Assembly: GCF_016725325.1 (NCBI RefSeq)
Contig: NZ_CP068083.1
Coordinates: 2,480,001-2,544,000 of the forward strand
Direction of reading: 5' to 3'
From: Sphingobacterium spiritivorum
Lineage (GTDB): Bacteria > Bacteroidota > Bacteroidia > Sphingobacteriales > Sphingobacteriaceae
DNA length: 64,000 nt
Numbering within the stretch: position 1 is the first letter of the stretch; each line of letters begins with the position of its first letter. Shown here in pieces: positions 17,003-25,470 of this stretch. The translations under genes were made by a program, and so were the position numbers. The notes beneath the pieces were generated by a model that made no database searches, was not told the DNA's origin, and saw only the letters and a list, made by a program, of their open reading frames with translations.

Positions 17003-19192
17003 ATGAGTTATAACGAAATCAAAACAATTATCGATATGGGTAATGGCACCCAAATCGAACTGTCTACTGGTAAATTAGCTAAACAAGCTGATGGTTCAGT
17101 AGTCGTCAAACAAGGTGATACGATGTTGCTGGCTACAGTTGTTTCTGCAAGAGAAGCTAAGCCGGGAGTAGACTTTTTACCTTTATCCGTAGATTATCAA
17201 GAAAAATATGCGGCTACAGGCCGTATTCCTGGTGGTTTTCTACGTCGTGAAGCCAGATTGTCAGACTATGAGGTGTTGATCTCTCGTTTGGTAGACAGAG
17301 CTTTACGCCCGTTATTCCCTGAAAACTATCACGCAGATACACAAGTAATGATCAGTCTGATCTCTGCAGATAAAGATATTATGCCTGATGCATTAGCAGG
17401 TCTTGCTGCATCAGCTGCTATCGCAGTTTCAGATATTCCTTTCAATGGTCCTATTTCAGAAGTTCGTGTTGCTAAAATCGACGGCGAGTTGGTCATCAAC
17501 CCGAAATTATCAGATCTGGAACGTGCTACTTTAGAATTTATCGTAGCAGGTTCTGCACAGGATATCGGTATGGTGGAAGGTGAAGCAAATGAAATTTCGG
17601 AGACTGAAATGGTTGAAGCAATTGCTTTCGCTCACGAAGCTATCAAGAAACAAATCGCTGCACAGGTAGAATTGGCTAATCTTGTCGGTGCTACTGTGAA
17701 ACGTGAATACAATCACGAACCTTCAAACCCTGAGTTACGTGAAGCGATTTTTGCTGCTACATACGATAAAGTATATGCAATCGCAAAATCAGGTTCAACA
17801 AAACACGAACGTGGAGAGAAATTTTCTGAGATCGGTGAAGAATTCTTCGTTACTCTTGGAGAAGAAATCGATGATGATACAAAATTCCTGGCTAAAAAAT
17901 ATTTTCACGATGTACAGTACGATGCAGTACGTAATTTAGTGCTGGATGAAGGAATCCGTCTGGATGGTCGTGATGTACGTACAGTACGTCCGATCTGGTC
18001 AGAAGTGAATTACCTTCCGGCTGCCCACGGATCTGCTGTATTCACACGTGGTGAAACACAATCATTGACTTCAGTTACTCTGGGTGCTAAAGACGATGAG
18101 CAGATGATAGACGGTGCATTTATTAATGGATACAACAAATTTATCCTGCACTATAACTTCCCTGCATTCTCTACAGGTGAGGTCAGACCTAACAGAGGCC
18201 CTGGTCGTCGTGAAGTAGGTCATGGTAACCTGGCTATGCGTTCATTGAAGCAAGTATTACCAGCAGATGCTGAAAACCCATATACGATTCGTGTAGTGTC
18301 CGATATTCTGGAGTCTAACGGTTCGTCATCAATGGCGACTGTATGTGCCGGAACATTGGCGTTAATGGATGCAGGTGTGAAACTGAAAGCTCCTGTATCT
18401 GGTATTGCAATGGGTCTGATCACAGATGAGAAAACAGGTAAATATGCAATCTTATCTGATATCCTTGGTGACGAAGATCACCTGGGTGATATGGACTTTA
18501 AAGTAACAGGTACTTCAAAAGGTATCGTAGCTTGTCAGATGGACCTTAAGATCAATGGTCTTAAATGGGAAGTGTTGACACAAGCTTTGGATCAAGCCAA
18601 AGAAGCTCGTCTTCATATTCTTGGAGAGATGGCTAAAACTATTTCTGCTCCTCGTGAAGATTACAAACCACATGCACCACGCATTATTCAGATCATTATC
18701 GATAAAGAATTTATCGGTGCTGTTATCGGGCCAGGTGGTAAGATTATTCAGGAGATGCAACGCGAAACCGGAGCTACTATCTCAATCGAAGAGGTGGATA
18801 ACAAAGGTATCGTACAGATCTTTGCCGATAACAAAGCCGCTATCGATGAAGCTACAGCTCGTATCAGAGCGATCGCTGCTAAACCAGAGATTGGTGCTAC
18901 ATACGAAGGTAAAGTGAAATCTATCATGCCATTTGGTGCTTTCGTAGAAATCATGCCGGGTAAAGACGGATTGTTACATATCTCAGAAATCGATTGGAAA
19001 CGTTATGAAACAATGGACGGAATCTTCAAAGAAGGAGATAAAGTTACGGTCAAATTGTTGGATGTAGATAAACAAGGTAAAATGAAGCTTTCACGTAAAG
19101 CGTTATTGCCTCGTCCTCCGAGAGAAGATAAACCTCAGCAAGAGCAAAAAAGTGCTGAACAGGCACCTCAGAACGATGCGCCTCAGGCGTAA
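17003..19192 (+). CDS. pnp: Polyribonucleotide nucleotidyltransferase (PNPase)
   Basis: 729 aa. It degrades RNA 3' to 5' by phosphorolysis as a trimer. It has two RNase PH domains (about 5-235 and 315-545, with [12 protein letters not shown] and [16 protein letters not shown]), a KH domain with the GxxG loop IGPGGKII, and an S1 domain ([20 protein letters not shown] to LHISEI). The C-terminal tail is Gln/Pro/Ala-rich. Strongly biased codons suggest high expression. The start at 17003 fits the usual N-terminus. Confidence 0.99.
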   Translation: MSYNEIKTIIDMGNGTQIELSTGKLAKQADGSVVVKQGDTMLLATVVSAREAKPGVDFLPLSVDYQEKYAATGRIPGGFLRREARLSDYEVLISRLVDRALRPLFPENYHADTQVMISLISADKDIMPDALAGLAASAAIAVSDIPFNGPISEVRVAKIDGELVINPKLSDLERATLEFIVAGSAQDIGMVEGEANEISETEMVEAIAFAHEAIKKQIAAQVELANLVGATVKREYNHEPSNPELREAIFAATYDKVYAIAKSGSTKHERGEKFSEIGEEFFVTLGEEIDDDTKFLAKKYFHDVQYDAVRNLVLDEGIRLDGRDVRTVRPIWSEVNYLPAAHGSAVFTRGETQSLTSVTLGAKDDEQMIDGAFINGYNKFILHYNFPAFSTGEVRPNRGPGRREVGHGNLAMRSLKQVLPADAENPYTIRVVSDILESNGSSSMATVCAGTLALMDAGVKLKAPVSGIAMGLITDEKTGKYAILSDILGDEDHLGDMDFKVTGTSKGIVACQMDLKINGLKWEVLTQALDQAKEARLHILGEMAKTISAPREDYKPHAPRIIQIIIDKEFIGAVIGPGGKIIQEMQRETGATISIEEVDNKGIVQIFADNKAAIDEATARIRAIAAKPEIGATYEGKVKSIMPFGAFVEIMPGKDGLLHISEIDWKRYETMDGIFKEGDKVTVKLLDVDKQGKMKLSRKALLPRPPREDKPQQEQKSAEQAPQNDAPQA

Positions 19193-19217
19193 TCCTCATG
19201 AGCTTTAGATAAAGAAC

Positions 19218-19242
19218 AGCCCACCTTTGGTGGGCTTTTTTA
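19218..19242 (+). terminator. Terminator after pnp
   Basis: AGCCCACC-TTT-GGTGGGCT, a perfect 8-bp GC-rich stem followed by a T run, 25 bp after the pnp stop. Confidence 0.9.
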
Positions 19243-19303
19243 TTGTCTTTTTTTGCTGGATAACAGAGGAAATATAATTTCTACAAGGAAAGAAGGGGTA
19301 ACT

Positions 19304-19339
19304 AAAAAAGGCATTCTGATTTAATTCAGAATGCCTTTT
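19304..19339 (-). terminator. Bidirectional terminator after the DUF493 gene
   Basis: A perfect 14-bp stem (19306-19319 with 19326-19339), a 6-nt loop and T runs on both strands. It lies 24 bp after the minus-strand stop. Confidence 0.85.
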
Positions 19340-19363
19340 GAATGATGTTTCTTATTCTGCTCG

Positions 19364-19690
19364 TTACAGCATGATAACACCTTTTATTTTAGCCACTTCC
19401 TGATAGTAGTGTACAACTTCATCCGCATCGTTTACCGTTACATTAACAGTTATGGAATTATATTTTCCGGTTTTAGACTCTTTTACAGAGAATTGAGCAT
19501 CTTTTCCTGAAAAAATAGATTTGATCTGATTCAATTGCTCTTCGTCTTTTGGTAAAATAAATTTGAAGGTATAAACACTTGGAAAAGTTTCTACATCCTG
19601 TAATCTTTCTTTGAAAGTTGTGTAGAAATCTTTTTGGTTATCGTTTCCATCACCGATGTCCTGAATATTTATATTTTTCAAATTACTCAT
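19364..19690 (-). CDS. DUF493 (YbeD-like) family protein
   Basis: 108 aa. Resembles the small YbeD/UPF0250 family, a ferredoxin-like fold with a possible regulatory role and no settled function. The segment FPSVYTFKFILP and the C-terminal VVHYYQEVAKIKGVIML are typical. Unusually for this genome it has a clear Shine-Dalgarno sequence (AAGGAG, 8 nt before the ATG), which fixes the start. It is a single-gene unit with its own terminator. Confidence 0.8.
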   Translation of the reverse strand: MSNLKNINIQDIGDGNDNQKDFYTTFKERLQDVETFPSVYTFKFILPKDEEQLNQIKSIFSGKDAQFSVKESKTGKYNSITVNVTVNDADEVVHYYQEVAKIKGVIML

Positions 19691-19771
19691 TTTAATCTCC
19701 TTTTTTAGTTACGTTATAGTATTAACAAATTCTATTCCTTTGTGTTTTGGATGTCATTCTGTCAGTCAAAA

Positions 19772-19807
19772 AAGAAGGGTTGCTTAATCCATTAAGCAAC
19801 CCTTCTT
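19772..19807 (-). terminator. Terminator after the GH92 gene
   Basis: A nearly perfect palindrome of two 17-nt arms (19772-19788, 19791-19807) around CC, with a T run on the minus strand. It begins directly beyond the stop at 19809. Confidence 0.85.
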
Positions 19808-19808
19808 C

Positions 19809-22094
19809 TTAGTTTTCTATAGCTGATGGCCAGCTGTCTTTGTTCTTACCGAAATTTTTATTTGCTGTACTGCTCATTTCGATTTCAAGCTGACCGCCTT
19901 TACTGATGTCACCGTGTGTGATATAGGTTTTGTGATACGGTTTTCCGTCCAGTTTGATTGATTTGATGTACGTATTGTTTTTGCCCTGATTTTTGACATT
20001 AATAACAAATTTGCTTCCGTTAGGCAGATTAATAGTTGCTTTTTCCATTAATGGTGATCCGAACACATAAGTTCCGATCATCGGGTTAAGAGGGTAGAAG
20101 CCCATAGCCGAAAATACATACCAGGCACTCATCTGTCCCACATCATCATTTCCGCATAAGCCATCAGGGGCTGAAGTGTAAAATTCAGTCATCGCTTTTC
20201 TTGCCAGTGCTGCACCTTTCCATTGTTCGCCCGCATAAGCATACAGGTAAGGGATGTGGTGATTGGGTTCATTACCCTGTGCATATTGACCAATCAGTCC
20301 TGATATGTCAGGAGAAGCTTCGTCACCCAGTTGGGATGACATAGTCGTGAATTCATCCAGCTTCTTCAGGAAGTTATTTTCTCCGCCGAATAAGTTGATC
20401 AGGCCTTTTACATCCTGAGGGACTAACCAGGTGTATTGCCATGCATTTCCCTCACAATAGTCGTTTTCACGGTGTTTAGCCATTAAAGGATTGAATGGTC
20501 TGCGGAATTCTCCGTTGACACGTCTGCCAACAAAATGTCCTACTTCTTTATCAAAGTACTTCTCATACAGTTTATAACGCTTTTGGAAATAGGCTACATC
20601 TTCCTGTTTACCTAATTTCTCTGCTATTTTATATGCTCCAAAATCAGCGATAGCATATTCCAGTGCCCAGGCTACAGATTCGTGATCCATGCTGTCGATA
20701 GGAATGTAAGTCAGATCACGCACAAAACGTAAGCCGTTATCATAGCCCATGGCTGTTGTTTTGACAGCTTCCCATGCCATTTCTTCTTCTTCTTTCGTTA
20801 GAAATCCTTTTAGTACTGCATCAGCAATAATCGGAATAGCCGGAAGGCCTACCATGGTGTTTGTTTCATTCCCCTGTAAATGCCATACCGGTAATTTGCC
20901 TTGCTGCTCATAGATAGCAAGCATAGACTTAATAAAATCACGTACAACCTGCGGTTCTTCAGTAATAGTCATCAAAGGGTGCAGAGCACGGTAGGTGTCC
21001 CAAAGTGAGAAGACCGTATGATTTGTAAAGTCTTGTTTTTCGTATACCTGTTTATCTGTACCTAAGTAGTCACCGTTTGCATCATTAAAAATAGTCGGGG
21101 CAAAATAGGTGTGGTACAAAGCAGTGTAGAATATTTTCTTGGTATCTGCGTCACCTTGAAAGTCAATTTTTCCAAGTGTTTTATTCCATTTTGTATCTGC
21201 AAGAGCCGCTGTTTTATCAAAATTCCATCCCGGTATTTCGGCATCTATATTGGCTAATGCATTGACTGTACTGACAGGAGAAAGTCCGACTTTTAGTTCA
21301 ATAGTTTTGTTTTTAACAGCGTCAAAGTATAGTGCGGCTTTGATTCCAAGTCCCTTTACAACCTGACTTCCAAATTTTGGGGTTTTATCATCATAAAAGT
21401 CGACTTTCTGGATTGGAACAGAAGTTTTCAGCGCGAAGTATACTTTCTGATCATTGGCCCATCCTGTAGAAAAACGGTAACCTACGAATGTACTGTCATT
21501 GATTTGCTTAATGTAAGTATCTGTAGTTTTATCCCAGTTCATCTTAAATGCAAGATCAATCAGGATATGTGCGTTGTCTGTCTTTTCATACGTGTATTGA
21601 TGATATCCTACACGCTCAGATGCCGTCAGTTTAGCCTTTACCTTGTAATCATCAAGATACACACTGTATAGTCCGGCGACAGCTTTTTCATTCTCTTTGG
21701 CAAAATGAGAGCCATATCCCGTATCCATTTTGTCAAATTGAGCAGGTTGAAGTTGCAGCTTACCGTTAGCCGGTACAATCATAATATCATTCAGATCTCC
21801 GATACCGGTTCCGCTGAGATGTGTATGTGTAAATCCCAGTATATCTTTACTTTTGAAATTATATCCGCTTACCCAATCCCATCCGTTGAATTTGTCCCAG
21901 GTCTGAGCGATCTGGGTCGGACCTAATTGTACGGCTCCCAACGGAACATTGGCACCGACGAATACGTGGCCATGTCCTGCAGACCCGATCAGAGGATCCA
22001 CATATTGGGTGAAATTTTGAGCCTGAGCACATGAAAGACTAAGGCCTGCTGAGGCAACTATGGAGATTAAAACTTTAATTCCTGCACTTTTCAT
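19809..22094 (-). CDS. GH92 family alpha-mannosidase, secreted
   Basis: 761 aa with an N-terminal signal peptide; a Cys within it (LSLSC) is a weak lipobox, and cleavage at AQA-QN is the alternative. The start of the mature protein (YVDPLIGSAGHGHVFVGANV) and the segments SGYNF, FTHTHLSGTG, WHLQGNETNTMVG, GNEPNHHIPYLYAY and CGNDDVGQMSAWYVFSAMG define GH92, calcium-dependent exo-acting mannosidases mostly specific for alpha-1,2 links in N-glycans and yeast mannan. The Glu of GNEP and the Asp pair of GNDDVG are likely catalytic residues by family analogy. It is transcribed divergently from a LacI-type gene, probably its regulator. Linkage specificity is not readable. Confidence 0.95.
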   Translation of the reverse strand: MKSAGIKVLISIVASAGLSLSCAQAQNFTQYVDPLIGSAGHGHVFVGANVPLGAVQLGPTQIAQTWDKFNGWDWVSGYNFKSKDILGFTHTHLSGTGIGDLNDIMIVPANGKLQLQPAQFDKMDTGYGSHFAKENEKAVAGLYSVYLDDYKVKAKLTASERVGYHQYTYEKTDNAHILIDLAFKMNWDKTTDTYIKQINDSTFVGYRFSTGWANDQKVYFALKTSVPIQKVDFYDDKTPKFGSQVVKGLGIKAALYFDAVKNKTIELKVGLSPVSTVNALANIDAEIPGWNFDKTAALADTKWNKTLGKIDFQGDADTKKIFYTALYHTYFAPTIFNDANGDYLGTDKQVYEKQDFTNHTVFSLWDTYRALHPLMTITEEPQVVRDFIKSMLAIYEQQGKLPVWHLQGNETNTMVGLPAIPIIADAVLKGFLTKEEEEMAWEAVKTTAMGYDNGLRFVRDLTYIPIDSMDHESVAWALEYAIADFGAYKIAEKLGKQEDVAYFQKRYKLYEKYFDKEVGHFVGRRVNGEFRRPFNPLMAKHRENDYCEGNAWQYTWLVPQDVKGLINLFGGENNFLKKLDEFTTMSSQLGDEASPDISGLIGQYAQGNEPNHHIPYLYAYAGEQWKGAALARKAMTEFYTSAPDGLCGNDDVGQMSAWYVFSAMGFYPLNPMIGTYVFGSPLMEKATINLPNGSKFVINVKNQGKNNTYIKSIKLDGKPYHKTYITHGDISKGGQLEIEMSSTANKNFGKNKDSWPSAIEN

Positions 22095-22260
22095 TCAGTA
22101 TTTGTTTTATAGATTGTTATTAAAATAAGGATAATATTACAAAAAATATTTAAATATGCCTATTAAAACCTTTTAGCAATTTTGTAAAAATTATAATAGA
22201 TTATATGCTAAAAATTTTTTAGCTTCGTTATTCAATCAATTTTACCTATACAGTTACAGG
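22095..22260. promoter_or_regulatory. Divergent control region with a LacI-type operator
   Basis: 166 bp between GH92 and lacI-type starts. A perfect inverted repeat GCTAAAAA-T-TTTTTAGC lies at 22207-22223, and a further half-site TTTTAGC at 22171-22177. LacI-family proteins bind such palindromes, so this is the likely operator. No convincing TAnnTTTG element was found for either gene. Confidence 0.6.
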
Positions 22261-23268
22261 ATGAAGAAAAGAATTTTAATTAGCGATATTGCTAAAGACT
22301 TGGGCATCTCCGTCACCACCGTTTCTTTTATTTTAAATGATAAAGCCAAAGAAAAGCGAATTAGCGATGGTCTGACGAAGCGTGTGCTTGATCACGTGAA
22401 GAAAGTCGGATATAAACCAAACCAACTTGCTAAAAGTTTGCGCACCGGGAAAACTAAAATTTTAGGCTTGCTGGTAGAGGATATTTCGAACCCTTTCTTT
22501 TCCAATATTGCTAAACTGATCGAAGGAAAAGCTTATGCCAGCGGATACCATATTATCTATTGTAGTATGGACAATGACGAAACAAAATCCAAGGAGCTTA
22601 TCCAGATGTTTTACGATCGTCAGATTGACGGATTTATTATCACTCCTTCTGAAGGATTGGATGAAACCATCACACAATTACAACAGAATAATGTACCTCT
22701 TATTCTTTTTGATCGTTATCTCGCGAATGTGGAAACCAATTATGTGATTACTGACAATTTCAAAGGTGCATATGATGCTACTGATCATCTGATCGGACAG
22801 GGATTCAAGCGTGTTGGATTTGTCTCGCTGTATTCCGATCAGACACAGATGAGAGACCGGTTGGAAGGTTATATGAAAGGTATAGATAAATATAAGAAGC
22901 AGGCTTTTATTAAAAAGGTACAGCAGGATGCTCCGGAAGAGGAGCGGGTACGTGAGATCGATGAGTTCATTGAGGATAACAGACTGGATGCTGTCGTTTT
23001 TGCAACCAATTATCTGGCTATTGACGGCCTGAAAGCCGTGAAAATCAATCAGCGGAAACTACCTGCAATGGTTGCATTTGATGATCATACACTGTTCAAG
23101 CTATATGAACCATCCATTACCGTCGTGTCTCAGCCTATTGCTGAAATTGCAGATGAGCTTATTACAGCGCTGTTGGGACAGATACAAGGAAAAAATAAGA
23201 AACTAAAGCAGGTTGTATTGCCTTGTGAACTCAAAATAAGAGAATCCTCTCTGATCAGTGCGAACTGA
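22261..23268 (+). CDS. LacI-family transcriptional regulator
   Basis: 335 aa. It has an N-terminal LacI helix-turn-helix (ISDIAKDLGISVTTVSFILN) with the hinge region following (KPNQLAKSLRTGKT), then a periplasmic-binding-protein-like sensor domain from about residue 62 (ILGLLVEDISNPFFSNIAK) to the end. It is divergent from the GH92 mannosidase across 166 bp with a palindrome, so mannosidase control by a mannose-derived ligand is a reasonable inference. A terminator overlaps its stop codon. Confidence 0.95.
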   Translation: MKKRILISDIAKDLGISVTTVSFILNDKAKEKRISDGLTKRVLDHVKKVGYKPNQLAKSLRTGKTKILGLLVEDISNPFFSNIAKLIEGKAYASGYHIIYCSMDNDETKSKELIQMFYDRQIDGFIITPSEGLDETITQLQQNNVPLILFDRYLANVETNYVITDNFKGAYDATDHLIGQGFKRVGFVSLYSDQTQMRDRLEGYMKGIDKYKKQAFIKKVQQDAPEEERVREIDEFIEDNRLDAVVFATNYLAIDGLKAVKINQRKLPAMVAFDDHTLFKLYEPSITVVSQPIAEIADELITALLGQIQGKNKKLKQVVLPCELKIRESSLISAN

Positions 23269-23286
23269 TCAGAGTGAGATTTTTTA
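23249..23286 (+). terminator. Terminator overlapping the end of the LacI-type gene
   Basis: An 11-bp perfect stem (23249-23259 with 23264-23274), a GCGA loop and six T (23280-23285). The stop codon (23266-23268) lies inside the right arm. msrB ends at 23284 on the other strand, and no T run is seen in that direction. Confidence 0.8.
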
Positions 23287-23781
23287 ATCTTCCACGAATT
23301 TCATGGATATAGAATTGACACAGTGACGTGTATTCTTAGCGGTGAACTGTTCACCTGTAAATACGTGTCCCAGATGTGCGCCACAAGCGTTACAGACGAT
23401 CTCTGTACGTCTGCCATCCGCATCAGGGACATGTTTTACGGCTCCTTTTATCTCATCGTCAAAACTTGGCCAGCCACAGTGAGATTCAAATTTGTCTTCT
23501 GAGCGATAGAGTGGGGCATTGCATCTTTTACAGATATAAGTGCCTTTTTTCTTGTTTTCCAATAAAGTCCCGGTAAAAGGGTATTCTGTTCCCTTACGTA
23601 AGATTACGTATTCTTCTTCAGGAGTCAGTTCGTTGTATTTGCTGTTATCGTCCATCTTTAATGTGTTTTTTATAGTGTCGCTTGTATTTTCTCCGGAGTA
23701 CAATGAACCGGTTGCAAACGTGGTGCCAATGATCCATAAAGACAGTAGGACAGAGAGGGATATAAATAATTTTCTTAGCAT
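23284..23781 (-). CDS. msrB: Peptide-methionine (R)-S-oxide reductase, membrane-anchored or exported
   Basis: 165 aa. It reduces methionine-R-sulfoxide in proteins. The structural zinc is bound by two CxxC pairs (CKRC and CNAC), and the catalytic Cys is in RHCVNSISMKF. HCGWPSF and AHLGHVF are family hallmarks. The first 25 residues form a hydrophobic signal or anchor (LFISLSVLLSLWIIGTTFA), so the enzyme probably protects periplasmic or membrane proteins. It is a single-gene unit. Confidence 0.95.
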   Translation of the reverse strand: MLRKLFISLSVLLSLWIIGTTFATGSLYSGENTSDTIKNTLKMDDNSKYNELTPEEEYVILRKGTEYPFTGTLLENKKKGTYICKRCNAPLYRSEDKFESHCGWPSFDDEIKGAVKHVPDADGRRTEIVCNACGAHLGHVFTGEQFTAKNTRHCVNSISMKFVED

Positions 23782-24143
23782 AAAATGACTGTCATTACTT
23801 TAGTTTATGATGACACGGCGATTCGCTTTTTCAGGGCTTTGGTTTTGCCGGATATTTGTCTGTTTCCAGCAGTAAATATCCTAATATATTGGGGTATATT
23901 TGTCATCAGAAAAACAAAAATAACGTTAAATCCGTTGAACAGAGCTATAAAAACAGTTGTTCTACCATGAATCACGAGGGGCGAAAAATCCAATTTGTTT
24001 AGAATGATTATAAATTGATAAATTACGTCATGAAATTGTCAGCGATTGCTTAATAAGTTATACTTTTGTGGCACTATATGGGAGGAGTGTCTTCTTATAT
24101 AGTCGGATTAAAAATTTTTATATTCATAAATAAATAGTATAAA
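23782..24143. promoter_or_regulatory. Divergent intergenic region, promoter of the respiratory operon
   Basis: 362 bp without a convincing gene. TACTTTTG at 24061-24068 fits TAnnTTTG and would start the actA transcript about 70 nt before its ATG; no TTTG lies at the proper distance (TTG at 24036 and 24046 are 22 and 12 nt away). TATTTTTG on the minus strand (23915-23922) may serve msrB. Confidence 0.45.
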
Positions 24144-25427
24144 GTGCTAAATATGAGAAATATCTCATCCGTTTTGGGAAGACTTGCGAAGTCAATATCA
24201 GTTAGTTTGGTATTGTTATTTGCCGTTACGACTGTGTCGCATGCGCAGGATGCTAAGGAAGGTGAAGCTATCTTCAAATCTAAATGTACATCTTGTCACG
24301 CGATTAACAGAAAATTAGTTGGTCCTGCTTTGAAGGACATTACAAAAACCAAAGATCAGGAATGGTTGATCAAATGGGTTAGAAACTCGCAAGCGTTAAT
24401 CGCTTCCGGTGATCCGGATGCGATAGCCATTTTTGAAGAGTACAACAAATCGGTGATGACTGCCTTCACAGATTTGTCTGACGATCAAATCAAAAGTGTA
24501 TTGGCATACATCGATGCTGAAAGTGCAAAAGCTGACAATCCGGATAAAGGAGGTGCTAAAGGAGGTGCTGCTGTAGAAAATACAGGAGCTTCTAACTGGT
24601 CTATTCTGGGTATGGCAGGTATTATCCTGTTGGCATTGGTGGTGATTGTATTGCTGAATCGTGTTTCTAAAACCTTAGAGAAGGTAATCGCTAAAAATCA
24701 GATCGCTGAAGATGCAAATCTTGGTACAGGTACTGATAGCCGTTACCTGGCATTCGCTAAGAGCTTTGTCAAAAACAAGAAACTGGTGTTCTTCGCCGTG
24801 TTGATGATCGTAGCTGTGTTATCAGTTGCCGGTTGGAAAACAATGTGGAATATCGGTGTGCATGAAGGGTACAAACCTGTACAGCCAATTAAATTCTCGC
24901 ACCAACTACACGCTGGTGTGAATAAGATCGAATGTCAGTATTGTCACGGAGGAGCTTTCAAATCGAAGAATGCTTCTATTCCATCTGCGAATGTATGTAT
25001 GAACTGTCACAATACAGTAACAGCGTCTGAGCACTACGATGGTGAGATCTCTCCGGAAATCGCGAAAATCTACAAAGCATTGGATTACAATCCGGATACA
25101 CGTCAGTATGGCGATAATCCTAGTCCGATTCAGTGGATCCGTATCCACAATCTTCCAGACTTTGCTTACTTCAATCACTCGCAACACGTAGTGGTAGCAG
25201 GAGTAGAGTGTCAGACATGTCACGGTCCTATTCAGGATATGGAAGAAGTGTACCAGTATTCACAGTTAACCATGAAATGGTGTGTAGACTGTCACAGAAA
25301 AACAGAAGTAAATACTGACAATAAATACTATGACCAGTTAATTGAAGCTCACGAGAAATTGAAGAAAGGTGAGAAGATGACTGCAGCGATGATTGGTGGT
25401 CTGGAATGTGGTAAATGTCACTATTAA
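24144..25427 (+). CDS. actA: Alternative complex III subunit A, six-heme cytochrome c
   Basis: 427 aa. It has six CxxCH heme-attachment motifs: CTSCH in an N-terminal class I cytochrome domain (about 35-135), then CQYCH, CMNCH, CQTCH, CVDCH and CGKCH in the C-terminal half. A signal peptide precedes the first domain, and two hydrophobic segments (about 150-175 and 210-230) lie between the domains. The five C-terminal hemes match the pentaheme ActA that carries electrons from the quinol site of alternative complex III; the N-terminal monoheme domain is an added module, perhaps the link to the oxidase. First gene of the long operon that ends near 41310. Confidence 0.93.
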   Translation: MLNMRNISSVLGRLAKSISVSLVLLFAVTTVSHAQDAKEGEAIFKSKCTSCHAINRKLVGPALKDITKTKDQEWLIKWVRNSQALIASGDPDAIAIFEEYNKSVMTAFTDLSDDQIKSVLAYIDAESAKADNPDKGGAKGGAAVENTGASNWSILGMAGIILLALVVIVLLNRVSKTLEKVIAKNQIAEDANLGTGTDSRYLAFAKSFVKNKKLVFFAVLMIVAVLSVAGWKTMWNIGVHEGYKPVQPIKFSHQLHAGVNKIECQYCHGGAFKSKNASIPSANVCMNCHNTVTASEHYDGEISPEIAKIYKALDYNPDTRQYGDNPSPIQWIRIHNLPDFAYFNHSQHVVVAGVECQTCHGPIQDMEEVYQYSQLTMKWCVDCHRKTEVNTDNKYYDQLIEAHEKLKKGEKMTAAMIGGLECGKCHY

Positions 25428-25470
25428 TAATTATTATTTAGGAATACGCAATCTTATATATACAGCTTAA

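Noticed and set aside
16776..17006. Possible 76-aa gene between rpsO and pnp
   Set aside because: It spans the pnp promoter, overlaps the pnp start and has no family features.
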